Positions 32,437 to 45,400 are shown, counted from the stretch's first letter. The stretch is DNA of 64,000 bases from Isoetes taiwanensis (GCA_021234155.1 JAJEKV010000059.1:597844-661843); one strand, 5' to 3'. A program made the numbers and translations. Notes: generated from the sequence alone by a model not told the origin.

Positions 32437-33412
32437 GACAGCCCGTGCCCTTTTATTGACTGCCCGGACGTTGCCTTTTTTTCTACACTAAAAATAGACG
32501 CCACGCTTCTCCAAATAGATTTGCGTCACTTGCCTTCTATTTATCCGCAAGAAATGCATGGAAAAGGCTGGTCAACGTCCGACCAAAAATAGTTTGGCAT
32601 ATTCTAGCAGAATCTACCTTCAGAAGATACCCGATACATTTTGTTACGTGCTCTTATTTAGACAATAATTTGCTGAGGGCTATAAATAAATATCGGAACA
32701 TCATTAAACCGCAGTATATCTGTGGTACATTCGGGTTTTTGAGATGTTTAAACCACATTTACACGGCATTTTTGAGGACATAGCAATTTTTTTGTGATCT
32801 AGGGTTGGCTTAAACACGGGCACGTTCGATATTTTATGGCGTTGGGTAATTTGCATGTAACATGTTTTATGGTCTTGAGGCAGAAAAAGAAAACTAGGCT
32901 AGCCTTGTCTAGGTTTTTTGGAAGTCCGGGTCCTAGTAGGGCATCACTAGGGGCATATTAGTTATATAGGAAAGCCATGCGAAAAAGTTCCCCTTTAGTC
33001 TACAAATTACTTCTCGCACCATGGCTTATGCCATACTGAAGCAAATAGAACATGTTAAGGTTACATAGACGACCAAATTCTTGTGTAAAGAATGCCAAGT
33101 TCTTTTATAGAGATGGAGAGCTTTTGTATGCAATGCTTTATTGTTGTTTTGTTTGAAAATTTCTTCTTGTCTACACACCAATACGCTTGACTCCATCCAC
33201 ACTCACCATTCCGGTGCTTTGTTTGAAACCTCTTCTTTGTCTCTGCACAAATATGCTTCATTCCTTCTAGAACTACCATTCCTGAAGTGCAAGCCCTCTG
33301 CGACGATTCTCTGCATGACGACTGGAGCATTTTCTTTTTCTTTCTACTCCTTTCAATTCATGCTTGTTTGTGTTTTACGAAGCAAGCATAGATGCATGTG
33401 GCTCAGTACATT
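32437..33412 (+). repeat. Tandem unit C
   Basis: The most complete unit, with about 90% visible agreement with unit A across its length. It starts ACAGCCCGTGCCCTTTTATT, like the kinase upstream edge, and ends near GGCTCAGTACA. It contains no open frame longer than about 110 codons. Confidence 0.92.
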
Positions 33413-34518
33413 TGAACCTCATTGGTTGTGGAAAACGCTTATGTGTAGAGGAAGGAAGCATCTTTTGTAGCTCTTCTTACTTGCTTTGCTTTTATACTCC
33501 ATGAAGAAGTAACTTTGATGTTTTTTCTTTTCTGTTGCCTCATGAACTTTTGCCAAGGTTTATAAAGTTTAATGCCAGAAGGTAAATGTTGCTTCGAAAT
33601 GAGTTTTAGAGAAATACTTTGGGAATGCTAACACAATTTGGCATGATGCATATTCATTTCTCTAACCCTTTCATGCAGCAGGTCAATTTTCTTTGTTAGA
33701 TGCCTTCTGGCTAGAAGCACGCACTTTTGCCCTTTCTTTTAGCCCTATGTTTAAGATTTGGAGGTATGCCTTAGTTCTGAACCATAGCAAAGCTTCTTCT
33801 TGGATGTAATATTCTGCCGAGATAGCTTTGTTGCTGATAATAGCAATGGCATCTGCACTCTTCAATGTCTAGAGCAATGGGCTTTATACATGTTACTATT
33901 GTACTTATGCATTTAACCTGAGCATTTCCACGCTAGGAAATTAGTGTATTTAACTAGGGCCTTTAACTAGCTAACACCTGATTGGGCACTTAACTAGGGC
34001 ATTGCATAACTGGGTCTCCTTAGGCTATTGTTTTACGCCTTGTTCTCTATCCTTTCTTTATTCTCTTCCTTTCTTCCTTGTTAGTTTGGACCACCCAATG
34101 CACATTTATTGGAAGGGACAAAACAAAGCTCCCCAAGATGAAGGGGTCTAAAACTGAACCCAACCTATACTTCTGATGTTCTTATATTTCGTTTGTTCAG
34201 TTATCAAAGTGCTCTTGATCAGTATCAATGGGATAGAAAACTACTATGTCATTGAGAGGGATGCTTCGGTAATGTTTATAAAGGAAGCTGAAAATATACT
34301 AGACAGGTGTTTTGTACATTTGTTGCTTTATGTAGTGATCTGGAGTTTAAAAGTTTATTTTTCTTCTTAGACCATGGCTATCAAGTTCATATTGAAACAT
34401 GGAAGAAGTTATCGAGAGTTTGAGGCGAGAATAGATGTGCATTCTCCCTGCATTGCTTTGGACTTTAATGTATTGATAGCATTCTTTGTTTGTATATAGA
34501 TATTCCTATAGCGGCAAT
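33413..34518. other. No recognised gene; contains an inverted duplicate
   Basis: 33774-34015 is the reverse complement of 21159-21401. The flanks show only short frames. Confidence 0.6.
33774..34015 (-). repeat. Inverted duplicate of 21159-21401
   Basis: Shared over about 242 bp on the opposite strand, 12.4 kb away. See the partner entry. Confidence 0.88.
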
Positions 34519-34912
34519 AGTTTGTAATTATATTGAAAATAAGCTTAAGCAAGCTAAGGGTTACTGGGTGGAAAATCGTGGAGTACTGCAAACGAATCTG
34601 GCTCACGTGTTAGCATTAGCTCCTAAGATGCAAGGACTTTGATCTATACAAAAGAATTATGAAATATTAACACGAAATAAGCAGTATAGATATTGGAATT
34701 CATGCACAAATATGGCAGTGTAGAAAAGCAACAGCCTCTTTTCACAAGCTTATTTTAATGCAACAAATAGTTTGACACTAGACCTCCAGTATGTTCATAT
34801 TGCTGAATTGCTAGGATCATATTTACATAAACCTTGACTCTCCATCTACCCTTCCAGACCAGAAAAGTAACCAGTTACACAGATCACAATTAATCGTTTA
34901 TATTACAATATA
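34519..34912 (+). repeat. Local duplication, copy 2, left segment (LINE-free)
   Basis: Matches 288-591 plus 3080-3166 of copy 1 without a break. TCATATTTAC occurs once at 34817-34826, proving the LINE site. Confidence 0.92.
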
Positions 34913-37900
34913 TCAATCAATATTGTTAATTTGGGTTTTTCCGGTATGGTGAGAAATGTTTTTGGAATTTTTTTTAAGTTATTTTTCTATGGTTTCAGGG
35001 AGCTTAGCCACCGGAATAAATTTTCGGTGTTCCAAAAATTGGGAGAAATTTCTTTCATATGATTTTGGATTTGGTTTTTTCTGGCTCTCCTTATCCATTG
35101 CAGCTGGATGCACGCGACGATTGCAAGGTTTTTCAGCATGCATGCTCATACAAACTTCTGTCTTATCTTTTTTTTTTTCCTCTCCCAAATTTGCTTCGGA
35201 TCATTGTAAAGCGATTTTAACAGCATGAAAGCAGGATGGCAGGTAAACATCATCCTCTTGTTTCTTCTGAATCATCCTCTTATTTCTTTTGATTCTACAG
35301 AGGTATAAGAGTCGGCCCAACTTAGAGAGCGAATACATTCTTTTTGTAGGCAATAAAAGGTAAACTTTCCATGTTGATGAATCTATTGAGGTGGAGTTAA
35401 CCGGTGTAATAGAGACCTTTCTATTTTGTAGGCACAACTACGATGAGTACACCGATGAAGTAAACTCGAGTGAAAATAAGTAGATGCCTGTAATCAATAT
35501 TGCAACCTTTGCAACGGGAACATTGCTTCTAGAGAGAAGCAAAATCGACAAATTTCTAAGCAGCAAGGCCAAATGCAACATGGAGGTGAGAAATTGTTCA
35601 ATTTATTATAGAAGTTACATGAGCATAGGTTTTCGATTGTAAATGCTTTACTGTGAAGCTTTTGATGAACCCAGTCGGTGAGGTATATGTATTCCATATG
35701 TACATGAGTTTGTAGTTGCTATGATGAAGGAAAATGAGCTTCTGCATGGAATTTGTAACATGCAAAGAGTATTTTGGTGCTTTCAATTCTCTTTCATGTT
35801 GTACAAGCTCAAAGATAACAATCCAGATCTAGATATGTTATCAAGAAGGTTTACTCTGCTAGAATGATTCGATTAGCATTTAGTGTTTATCTGATTATTT
35901 ATTGTATGAGTTGCTCTTTTATGACATTGAATAAGTTGACTAGCCACTGAAACTTCGCAAAGTCTATTGCTCCGAATAGCATCTAAATCTACAACACATA
36001 ATGATGCCTCCATTTTAATCTGTCCATGCTATCAAGCTGTAGTGTATGCCCTTTAGAATCAGTTGCTTACTTTACGATCTTTTGATCTTTATGGGCATTA
36101 GATATTGTAAGCAATAATTAATTTGTTTCTGCTAATCTAAGACATTTATAGATTCTTCTCAGATGATGCAAAAGAGAGGGCTAGCCTAAGACATCCCCGA
36201 AGGGTTTTCGATGTCTTCTTTAGTGAAGAGATGCATTTGATTAGTGCATGCTAATACTATGTCCTGGGTATTATGGTCGCATGATCGACTCTCTTGGTGC
36301 TGTGTGGGTGATTTTTCTGAATTTTTGCATGGTCCCTGATCGCAGGTTTGAAACTTGAGACATATTGGCCTAATTTGTTAGCAGGTCAGCTCTTGCGTTC
36401 TTTCATGATTTTTGCTTCTGACTCTATTTATTTTCGCTTCTGTAGATTTGCTTCCTCTGCTTCTATTTTCAGCTCTAACGCACTGTTGTTCAAGCAGGAA
36501 TAGGTCATATATTCATAGGATCTTCTTATGCACTGGAACTTGGTCAGAGTTGTGAGGTTGGTTTTTTTTCCTTCACAAGCTCATGCTCTTACACCATCTG
36601 TTCTGTATAGAATGTATACCAGGTCACAATTCCATTTATAAATCCCCATGTTTGATGCATCAACCTGCACTTTGCATATCTGCAATTTGGGAACTGATAG
36701 GCAAGGTTCATGCTTGCTTAGTTTTGTCATCAACAAAGACAAGAGGCTCAGATGACCAAATGTGACCAACGAATGTAGATGCAAAGGAGTAATTTATCAT
36801 TGCAATAGTCTCAGGGCCCATTCATACTGTAGTAACTTCTATAGGCCATAAAGACCAATGAATGTAGATGCAAGGGATTTTGATTAAATATTAGTGCTAA
36901 AGAGATAAGGCTTTCCATAGTGAAATGGGCAGCGCTTTCATGCCAAGTTGCATGGTATGCAAGTTTCCAACGAGATCAAGACAAGTCATTAGATGCATTA
37001 AGGGCATTTTGCAGTGCTTGCTTGAGTACGTGCTGAACATTCTATTATTGACCAAAATGTCACCATAAGATTGTCCCACTACATGGACATGATGTATTCA
37101 TATTTTATCAGACTTGATGATAATATATGTCGTAATGCTATTCATTCAGATGCAAATTTTAAAATTTGTTCCAGGTTATCAGGTACTTTTATATACTTGA
37201 AGATATAGTATTCTAATCCATTTATGTTTGTTAGTAGTTGTTTAAGGTTTATTCTAATCCATTTATGTTTCTTAGTAATTGTTTAACATTTATTAGCATT
37301 TGTTTACCAATGGAGGCCACCACGATCTTCTATCAGCTGCAAAATTGTCTGGAAGGGAACTGCAGTGACCTTGACTTTATTGTTCTCTTCGTCTTCCACT
37401 TGCATGTATGCTTTTATATATTGCTCTGAGTTCCAAAACACATCTATGGTTGTTTTATCAAACTGTCCCCAGAAATCATATATATCTTTTCCATTTTGGT
37501 GGTGCTCTGGTGCCCATCATGTACTCTCACAATGGCTATGGCAACTATGTTCTGGTTAGTATGTCCTTAAGTCTATGGCCTCAATGTTTTATCACTAGGA
37601 ATCAAGAAACATGCCAATATAATGTTACCACTGACATACACCTTGATGCATGCATATCTCTTATTTTAACCATGCTTTTCATTTCCTAGGCATGAAGACA
37701 AAATCATCTGCACCTTATATTTAGGCCTGGAATGGCCCTTTGAAGCTTGATAGTTATTGTTTATTTATATGGACTTTAAATCTACAGCAATCTCAGTGTG
37801 CTCTTTACATGTTACAGGAAGCGGGCCTGTATCAAGCTTCTTTATATTCTGACATGGCCACATAATCTTACATGGGATTTTGTAAGTTGTTCGTTTGGGG

Positions 37901-39540
37901 CAATATGATTTGTGATAGTGCTCAGTCACATGGCTTCTCAGTTTGCAGGTAGGTTGAATGCCTAAAGTGTGGCTCACAAAGTTTAGCAAGGATCTCTTGC
38001 CCACAGCTGATATAACCAGCATTGAAGGTCCATAGCATTTCATCTAAAATTGCAGAGTGGTCTGACTGATACTTTTCCCTTTGGTTTGCAGGGTCATTAA
38101 TGTGTGAATACGGTTTTTCGAAAAATCTCAAAAGCTTTTAATATTAGAACATGAGGAAACAATTTGCATTCGATGTGCGGTCTTCTAAGGTATGTCACAC
38201 TTTGCATTTGATGAAGTATTAAGGTGTGTCGTAGAACCTCTGAAATCATACTGCTCACGAGATTATGGTTTGCAAGGTACCATTGGCATTTCCAACTATG
38301 TCTCCAAGGTAGCATTACCCATTCTATTTGGCATAGGAACATTTGAACCATAAGTCATTCTTAAAATTGGATTGGACATAATGTCGAGCCAATAGATAGA
38401 AGCATAGATGGTTCAGTTTGTAAGGACAATTGAAGTCAATTATTCTTAAGATTGAAATGGACAGAATGTCGGACCAAGACATAGAAGCAGAGATTTTTTC
38501 GTTCTTTAGTCTCGATGCATTAATCTTATCCATAATCTGCCAATTATGATAAGGAATATCTAAGCAGTATAGTCATTGCAAACATGAATCATTGCAAACA
38601 TGAGTCAATGTCATTTGTAAAACTTGCTATATCAGTTTTATCTCAAAATGTTTGACACGTGTGACAAATTAAATTTACATGCAAATGTAAATTACGAAGG
38701 TTGTGCCATAATCGCTTCGCATTTAAAGTCATAAACATCCATTTTACTTTGCTTATTCTCTCATCACACCAACAGGTTTAGATTTATATGCAAATGTACA
38801 TTACAGGGGTGGTTCTATAACCGCTTAGCATTTCAGGACATAAATATCCATGTCCTAAATAGAATAGAATAGAATAGAATAGAATAGAATAGAAAGAACA
38901 TGTAGTCTCGGTATCGCTTCTCCCATATAACTTACAACATTGGGCGGATTCTGGGCGACACTCATGTACTAGGATCAATGAATGCACCAAACCATCTATG
39001 TTTTTTAATCTTAAGAGAAGTTTACTTGAATTATTATGACCTATGGTTTAAATGTTACAAATTTAATGAAAATTGCAACATCAATTTTATCTCACACGGT
39101 TTGACATAGGTAAGAAATTAATTTACATGCAAATTTAAATTACAAGGCTTCGTGCTCCCTATTGATATCACATTGGCAATGGTGATATCACAAAAGATAG
39201 TGGTCCTCACACTTGGCATATGGGCACAATTAAGTTGTGTTGTGATAGAGGAGTATACATGTTTGGTTAATAATTCAAACAATTTGCTTTTTTCAACTAG
39301 AAATGTTTTAAAGAACTAAATTGACAAGAACAACACTGGGCATTGCCCAATATAACACAACACTTGCTTTATGCACGCCGAGTGTCTCCACTTATAATAT
39401 AGGTACATAGAAAGGCAAGGAAATTTGGACAATAGGGAATATTTTGAATGCACATGGTGCCAAATGACCTTTGGATTCTTCTCTAGCTCTAAAAGTTTAA
39501 TCCATTACTCAAGCCCGGCAACGCCGGGCACCATTACTAG
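34913..39540 (+). mobile_element. Helitron, 4628 bp, both ends defined by an empty site
   Basis: It starts TCAATCAATATTG after host A (34912) and ends with hairpin GCCCGGCAACGCCGGGC, then ACCATTACTAG, before host T (39541). Copy 1 (around 3160-3180) joins the two flanks directly, with a small 3-bp difference. TC start, hairpin plus CTAG end, A^T target and no target duplication are diagnostic of Helitrons. No Rep/helicase is visible, so it is non-autonomous. Exon-like strings inside (35474-35586, 36492-36555, 37308-37370, 37490-37557) suggest captured host sequence, but I could not name the genes. An (AGAAT)n tract lies at 38857-38894. Confidence 0.9.
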
Positions 39541-40175
39541 TGTTTATATAGAGTTCGTTTGTATACATAATATCCAATTTTTTGGACTAAAGAAACCGTG
39601 GGACTTTGGCAAGGAGAGCTCTATGAAATCACTGAGGGTGATAGATCTTTGCCGGAAATTCAGGTCATTGCAAAGCAACTGGTCATTCCTTTGTCTTTCC
39701 CGTTGCAAAGCTAACAAAAGTTAAATTCAACAGTCTATGTCAATGGCATCAAATGGCGAACTATTGGCATAAAAAAGAATATGACAGCTCAAAGACACAT
39801 TTTGGGTATTTTATAGTTCTTATTGCCTGTAGAGTTAAGGGTGAAGAATACATACCATCAATAATAGTTGTGATTCTAACACTTGATATGTTAGATGTGT
39901 TAAAGGTAGACATTGCTACATTTTTCACTATGTTGGGTGGTTGTGCATAATAAATGTGCATGCACCTGAAAAAAAATTGATAATCTAGTTACATCTACGC
40001 ACTAATTAGTAAGTGGGAATGGCCTCTATGCCTAGGTGGTCTTTATCAATTCCATAATACTGTGGATTTGTACAATTCTATAGTTCATAGAACTTTTTTT
40101 ATTGCAAAGATGTATCTAAAAACATGCAAGACTGAATGATTGTTACTTGGAATACTATGATTAGTGCATAACAAG
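39541..40175 (+). repeat. Local duplication, copy 2, right segment
   Basis: Matches about 3174-3745 of copy 1 closely. It keeps a 38-bp piece (around 40034-40070) that copy 1 lost. The match ends near the LINE B microsatellite tail. Confidence 0.9.
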
Positions 40176-40190
40176 GGCAGCTTACAGGAA

Positions 40191-40270
40191 GGAAGGAAGG
40201 AGGGAGGGAGGGAGGGAGGGAGGGAGGGAGGTTGGTTTAACGTCCACAGAGACCAACTGGCCTATGAGAC
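40191..40270 (-). repeat. LINE B 3' tail: (GGAA)/(GGGA)n plus conserved end
   Basis: The purine microsatellite at 40191-40231 is followed by TTTAACGTCCACAGAGACCA and ACTGGCCTATGAGAC. On the minus strand the LINE ends with this conserved string and a microsatellite in place of poly(A). Confidence 0.88.
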
Positions 40271-40416
40271 GGTTTTACAATATAGCGGAAAGTTTCCAAA
40301 CACAAAATAAAACCATAGAAACCCTGTACAATGTGTCTCTACCACTGGGATGAAAAAACCCCCCGTGTGGGAGGAAAAACCCTTGTAGTAGGCGTTGAGA
40401 GGCCCTATTTGGGTGC

Positions 40417-42323
40417 TCAAATTCCCTGTGCTGTGAGGAACTCCTTGACGGTGGAGACTTGCAGAATGTAGGATGCAAGACGTGCCACCATTGGCGAAGC
40501 CAGCAGTTGGTGAATTGCTATCTCAGAGCATCTGAGATCGGCATGAGCTGCTCGGATGTGTGCATATACTGGGCATTCCTGTAGAGCATGGTGTTCATCT
40601 TCTACTATCTGCATGTGACAGCACTGGCATAATCTCTCATGCCGGGGGATTCCCTGCCCTCCATCCGTACCCCAGCGACCTGTTTCAATTCTGAGATGAT
40701 GGGACCCTGTCCTTATTGCAGCTATAGCTCTTCGTTTCTTGGTGGAAATGTGTGCCTTCAGATACTGGTGGGGGCCGTGTTCAAGTGACGGATTGACATG
40801 TGTGTGGTACTGCTCTGTTTTGGGCTTTGCAAGCGCATGCATCCCACGGAGAGGCAATAAAACGCGATTCAAATGCGACTCTGCCTCTGCGATATCTGAC
40901 ATATCCACAATGTGTTGATAGTCTATGGACGATTGTGCGAACCATCCCTTACAATGCTCTTGCCATACTCTCATCAGATGTTGCGGCCCTTGTGCAAATA
41001 ACAGAGCCCGGGGAGGAAGACGTTGTGCATCCATTTCGTCAATCTTATGGACATACGCATAAGGTGCTGCGATAAGATAGCGGAAGGAGAATCACGTCAG
41101 TAGGCCAAAAGCGATCTCATACTGACAAATTGGATAAGGCAGGCGGTCCTTGGCCTAGGTCGTATGTCGGGAAAATATCGCGCACCCTCTCTAGCTTATC
41201 CCAAGTACCCTTGCTAATCGGCGGCCCCGGACCTCTACCCCATACAAAGATCTTGGTTCCACGAGTGCTCGAAACAAGTGTGCTTTGCGTGCCCAATCGC
41301 AGAGATCTATTCTGTGACAGCTATTCTGCATTGCATACAGGGCTTTCCATCCCGCGTTGACCCTTCTTTCTACACAGTCATCCCATAGCATGTTAGCAGA
41401 GAAATCGATTCCCAGATACTTAAAGGTCCTTACAACTTCCATCCTTTGTCCTCTGTAATAGAAGTCGGGATATCATCTTTGTGACATGCATGTGATTGGC
41501 TTGCTTGGTTTTCTGGCCGGTTAATCATCATTCTGCTATGTCACAAAATTGACTGAGAGCATCCAAATGTTCCTGCATACTCCTGGTTGTATGGGATAAT
41601 AAGCCCAGATCGTCTGCATAGAGCAACTGTTTTACTGTATATGCCTCTGGCAACTGCGGGCCACCACCTCCATGTTCTTGCATCCAGGTCTCCAACTTGT
41701 CAATATAGAGTTCAAAAGCGTTGGAGATAGCGGGCATCCCTGTTTAACACCTATGGTCTTTGTTCACCGGTGGTGCGACGCAGCAAAGTGGCATATATTA
41801 GTCATCTGGGGTAGATCGCGTCCGCAAATCTCGTGGGACATGTAGCTCTATGGCGTTGCCACACAACAGTCCCGAGGGGCCGTATCATATGCCATCTTAA
41901 AATCCCGCGAAACGGCAATACGAGGTCACGGCGTGCATTGCGGTGACTTCCATAAGGATTCTGAGTAAAAATATGATCACTTTCGTGGAGTGGGCAGGAC
42001 TGGAACTGCACGGCCAGCTCGTGACGCACTCCGGTTTCCTCCGCCCATTCGCTTCTTCTCCGGCACCCTGCTAGAAGTTTTTGCGGTAACGGACTCACCA
42101 TGATCATACGGTAGTTGGTGGAGTCATTCACGCTTCCCGTCTTATGAATAGGGGTGACACGCTAACCATCCATTCTGCGGGAGGCCCTCTCGATGGCACG
42201 ATTGATTATCCTGTCAAAGGTCCGGAGCAAAGGCGGCCCACCGCATTTCAACGGCTTCGGCCTGAAGTCCCCGCAAGTCCTTTGCTTTACCATTAGCAAG
42301 ATGCCTAAGACCACGGTGGATGT
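40417..42323 (-). pseudogene. LINE B ORF2, C-terminal portion
   Basis: Minus-strand pieces give, from 42323 leftward: LANGKAKDLRGLQAE (reverse-transcriptase finger region), NYRMIMVSPL (about 42115), the catalytic LLYADDLGLLS (41528-41737), FKYLGIDFSANMLWDDCVERR and VEPRSLYGVEV (41191-41442), and a C-terminal Cys/His-rich region (CQCCHMQIVEDEHHALQECP, in 40417-41034). This differs from LINE A: no L1 zf-RVT, and a microsatellite tail. Several frameshifts make it inactive. Its 5' continuation is at 50503-51110, beyond the LTR element. Confidence 0.87.
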
Positions 42324-42889
42324 TGTTAGTCACGTGCCTCCCGTGCAGGGACTATTCATGCATCGTCGGCACCGGTCAAGCTCAAAGATCCTCGGGCCAA
42401 CCCCGAAGTCGGACATCCAAGCCTCCGAGAAGATTAAGCAAAGAGGCCACGATCAAAGCCTTTGGCTGTCAACAGCAGGCGCTCGGACAAAGTGACGGCC
42501 CGCCACCGCAGCGTCGGCGTCAGCGTGATTCTAGGCACTTCAAGAGGCCTGCTTGATATTCACCAAATCGGGCCTCCTTTTGAGTCGGCGCAGAGATCGG
42601 TCGAGTGTCTATATTGGGCCCAAGGCCATTGTACTATATATATGAGTAGAGTTAGCTCATAAGTTTTTAGATGAGTTTTGAGTCTTGTCTCCTTTCAGTT
42701 TTCTCTCTATTTAGAGAGCTCATGTATTTTCATCATTGATATCAAGGAAGCTTATCATCTTTCTCTCATTTGTTTGTTCTCTTCTTTTTCTTCTCTTTCA
42801 CCAAATCCGCGTGACATAGTCCCAGGACTCTCTGTTAGATCCATGGGTCCTCCGAGGGTTGTCTTCGGGAGTTCGAACCCCGGACCCCA
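42324..42889 (+). repeat. 5' LTR
   Basis: About 566 bp, aligning to 49877-50498. A TATATATATGAG promoter-like box lies at about 42636. It ends with a tRNA-T-arm-like string GGGAGTTCGAACCCCGGACC. No convincing TGG-type primer-binding site follows. Confidence 0.85.
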
Positions 42890-43899
42890 AACAACATGCT
42901 GCTTGCGGGTGCGATTTTCTCCTACTTTCTTACGTCGCCATATGCGTAAAGTAATTTCCGCCCGGAAGAACTCCTTTCTCGACGGCATCTCGCTTGGAGG
43001 CGCCATCAGCGTCCGGAAAACTGTTCGCGACATGTATGGATGCTTATGACATAGAGGAGGAGGCCATCTTCGGTCCTAGGGCTCAGTCGGCGCCACCCAC
43101 CCCCCGTGTCGGTCGTCCCAGTTCAGCCCCAAGCGTGCAAACATTGCTCACAACCTCGGTCCCTCATCACTATCCGGGGAGCCTTATCCGGCTCAACCTT
43201 CTCAACCGTACTTTCACACCACACGAACATGCCTACATCCATCATTCTTCGGGCCATCGCCTCTTCCGCCAGTAACCATCATCTCCCCGGGTGGGTACGG
43301 CTATCCACATGTCTCCTTTGCGCCTACCCGGGAATATCCTTTCCCTACGTTTCCCACTTGCTCTTCGTTTTACAACCTTACGGATCTCAAAACCAATGCT
43401 CGGCTGCCGGTTTCTCAACCGCTAGTCATCACCTTCATCGGGGTCCGTCGTGCACAATGCCACATCCACCTCAACCTCAATATCCTCACTATCTTGTTCT
43501 GTCCGGCCCGGCACTTTCATCTACCTTCGGACTCATGCGGGGCTTATCCCACCTTTGGCAACACGAAAGGCAAGCCGTTAGACCAAAAGTGCTCAGGCCC
43601 ACATGGAAGAATTTGAGGCTCTAAGCTGTCCTAAATGGTCACAGCGCAACCTCAACTGAAATTCCACATCTTTTCCACCACATCAGCGTGGCTCTCCTCA
43701 TCAATGGCTCATGTCCAACAAAAGCCATTAGAAGCAAGGCGGTCGAAATGCGCCTTTGCTTTTACGTCTCATTACGGGACCACGGATGATGATCAACTTC
43801 ATCTCAAGCAACTCAATGAACTTCAACAAGAGCCCACTGAGTCCGCCCGGGGATTTTTTGGCGGATCGACTTCACATTCTCTCCGGTAAGCTCAAGGAG

Positions 43900-44260
43900 T
43901 ACCCTACGAGAGCCGATTTTGGTCCGGTTTCTCCAAGGACTTCCTCCCGCTATTCGACTCATGATGAATACACCGCGCCCAAAAACTTTGGAGCGGGGCT
44001 ATCATTCTGTCAATCACTCCGGTCAATGTTTCCCCCGAGGCGTGGCTCTTCAAGAGCTCCGTTCATTCCACCGTCATGGTTCCACAAACTGGCCGATTCG
44101 GCCTCAACACGCTAATCCACGGCCCTTAGTCAAATCGGTGCCATATTTGCAAATATCAAGGCCATTTGGCCAATGAGTGCAACTCCACCAATGGCCCGCC
44201 TCATTGCAAGCGATGCAACATGTGCAATCATGCCGCGGAAGAGTGCACTCGCACTCATCC
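43900..44260 (+). pseudogene. Gag remnant with two CCHC zinc knuckles
   Basis: CHICKYQGHLANEC (44139-44180) and CKRCNMCNHAAEEC (44206-44247) both fit C-x2-C-x4-H-x4-C, the nucleic-acid-binding knuckles of Gag. Upstream open pieces from about 43020 are proline-rich and shifted between frames. Confidence 0.85.
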
Positions 44261-45239
44261 CACACCGATTCTCGCAACAAAATGGTTTATCAAGTGCAAA
44301 CCACACCTCAGCCACATCGCACTATCGGCAGCCCACCTCTTGAGTGCGCAGCCCACACAACTCTATCGACACGCGGGACCAACCACGGGGGATCCAACCA
44401 ACGTCCTCCTTTTGATCCTTCTAAAGCTCGGTGTTATCCTTTGTCAAGAATGGGGTCATACCACCACGGCGTGTCCTCAACTTCCACAAGTTCAGGTCCG
44501 GCTTCCGGCACAAATCAGACCACATCGGTCCTCCACGGCTTACCAACTACGGCTTGCTAATGGCAAACAAGGCCCGCGACGGTTCTTAAGAAGCCCCCAA
44601 GAGCCTCAAAGAATCACGCTATCAACCAGCTCCAAACAAATCAACCTCAATTTGGATCAACAAGCCTAAGAGGAAATTTTTCGGGCACTTAATCCTCCCC
44701 GCATAGCCAAATGGGTTGGTCTAGTTTCACGCCAGACTAAGGCATCACGTCCCTTGACTATTATTGAAGGACGCGAACCTGCTTTGCGGTTGACACCATT
44801 CCTCATGAGGGCGAAAAAAAGGTTCACTTTGCGACTTGGAAAAGCTCATGCCAAATGTCATGCCCAAAGTTCGCCAAAGCATTTTGAATCTCATGCAAGC
44901 TGGCCAAGGCCGCACATTGGCCAATGTTCATGCCACCACTAGAGCTCAACAAAGACAAGATACCCTTCAACATCTCAACCTCCACGCCTCGGACATATCC
45001 CAATATTGCAGCCGAGGTTGACTTACTCAAAGAAGGTTTTCTTCCCGCCACGCACTCCGCACCAGATTGGAACCAAAGAGATCCTTTTTCTCATGTACCT
45101 CTCGAACTCCAAGAGGAGCTTGCCAAGATCAAAATTCCTTTAAGCTTGGCAACCATTTTAAAAACTCGTCACGCTCTCAGGACCGGGTTACCACTCCCAA
45201 GCTGTTTTAGTTGGGGCCGTGGGCTACCTCTACACCCAC

Positions 45240-45400
45240 GGTCCATGCCACGGTGGGAAATCAGCAAGTCAACCATGTTCAAATCGATGGAGGTAGTGCG
45301 GTCAATCTCATCACGGATAAACTCATGAAACAAATGGGCATCACACAACTCTTTCATTGCCCCATATGACATCAAATTGGCTAATGGCCATATCACGAGA
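45240..45400 (+). pseudogene. Retroviral-type aspartic protease remnant
   Basis: A piece reading VQIDGGSAVNLITDKLMKQ has the catalytic Asp in the form DGGS, used by several plant gypsy lineages instead of DTG/DSG. The flanks are frameshifted. Confidence 0.75.

Noticed and set aside
31104-33470. Similar open frames of about 110 codons in units A and C as a duplicated gene
   Set aside because: They exist on both strands, differ by frameshifts, and show no domain; the similarity comes from the DNA repeat.
38857-38894. (AGAAT)n tract in the 4.6-kb Helitron as another LINE B tail
   Set aside because: The conserved GTCCACGGAGACC string does not follow it.
42860-42889. tRNA-like T-arm string (GTTCGAACCCCGGACC) considered as a tRNA gene
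   Set aside because: It lies in both LTRs and no anticodon or D-arm structure precedes it at the right distance.
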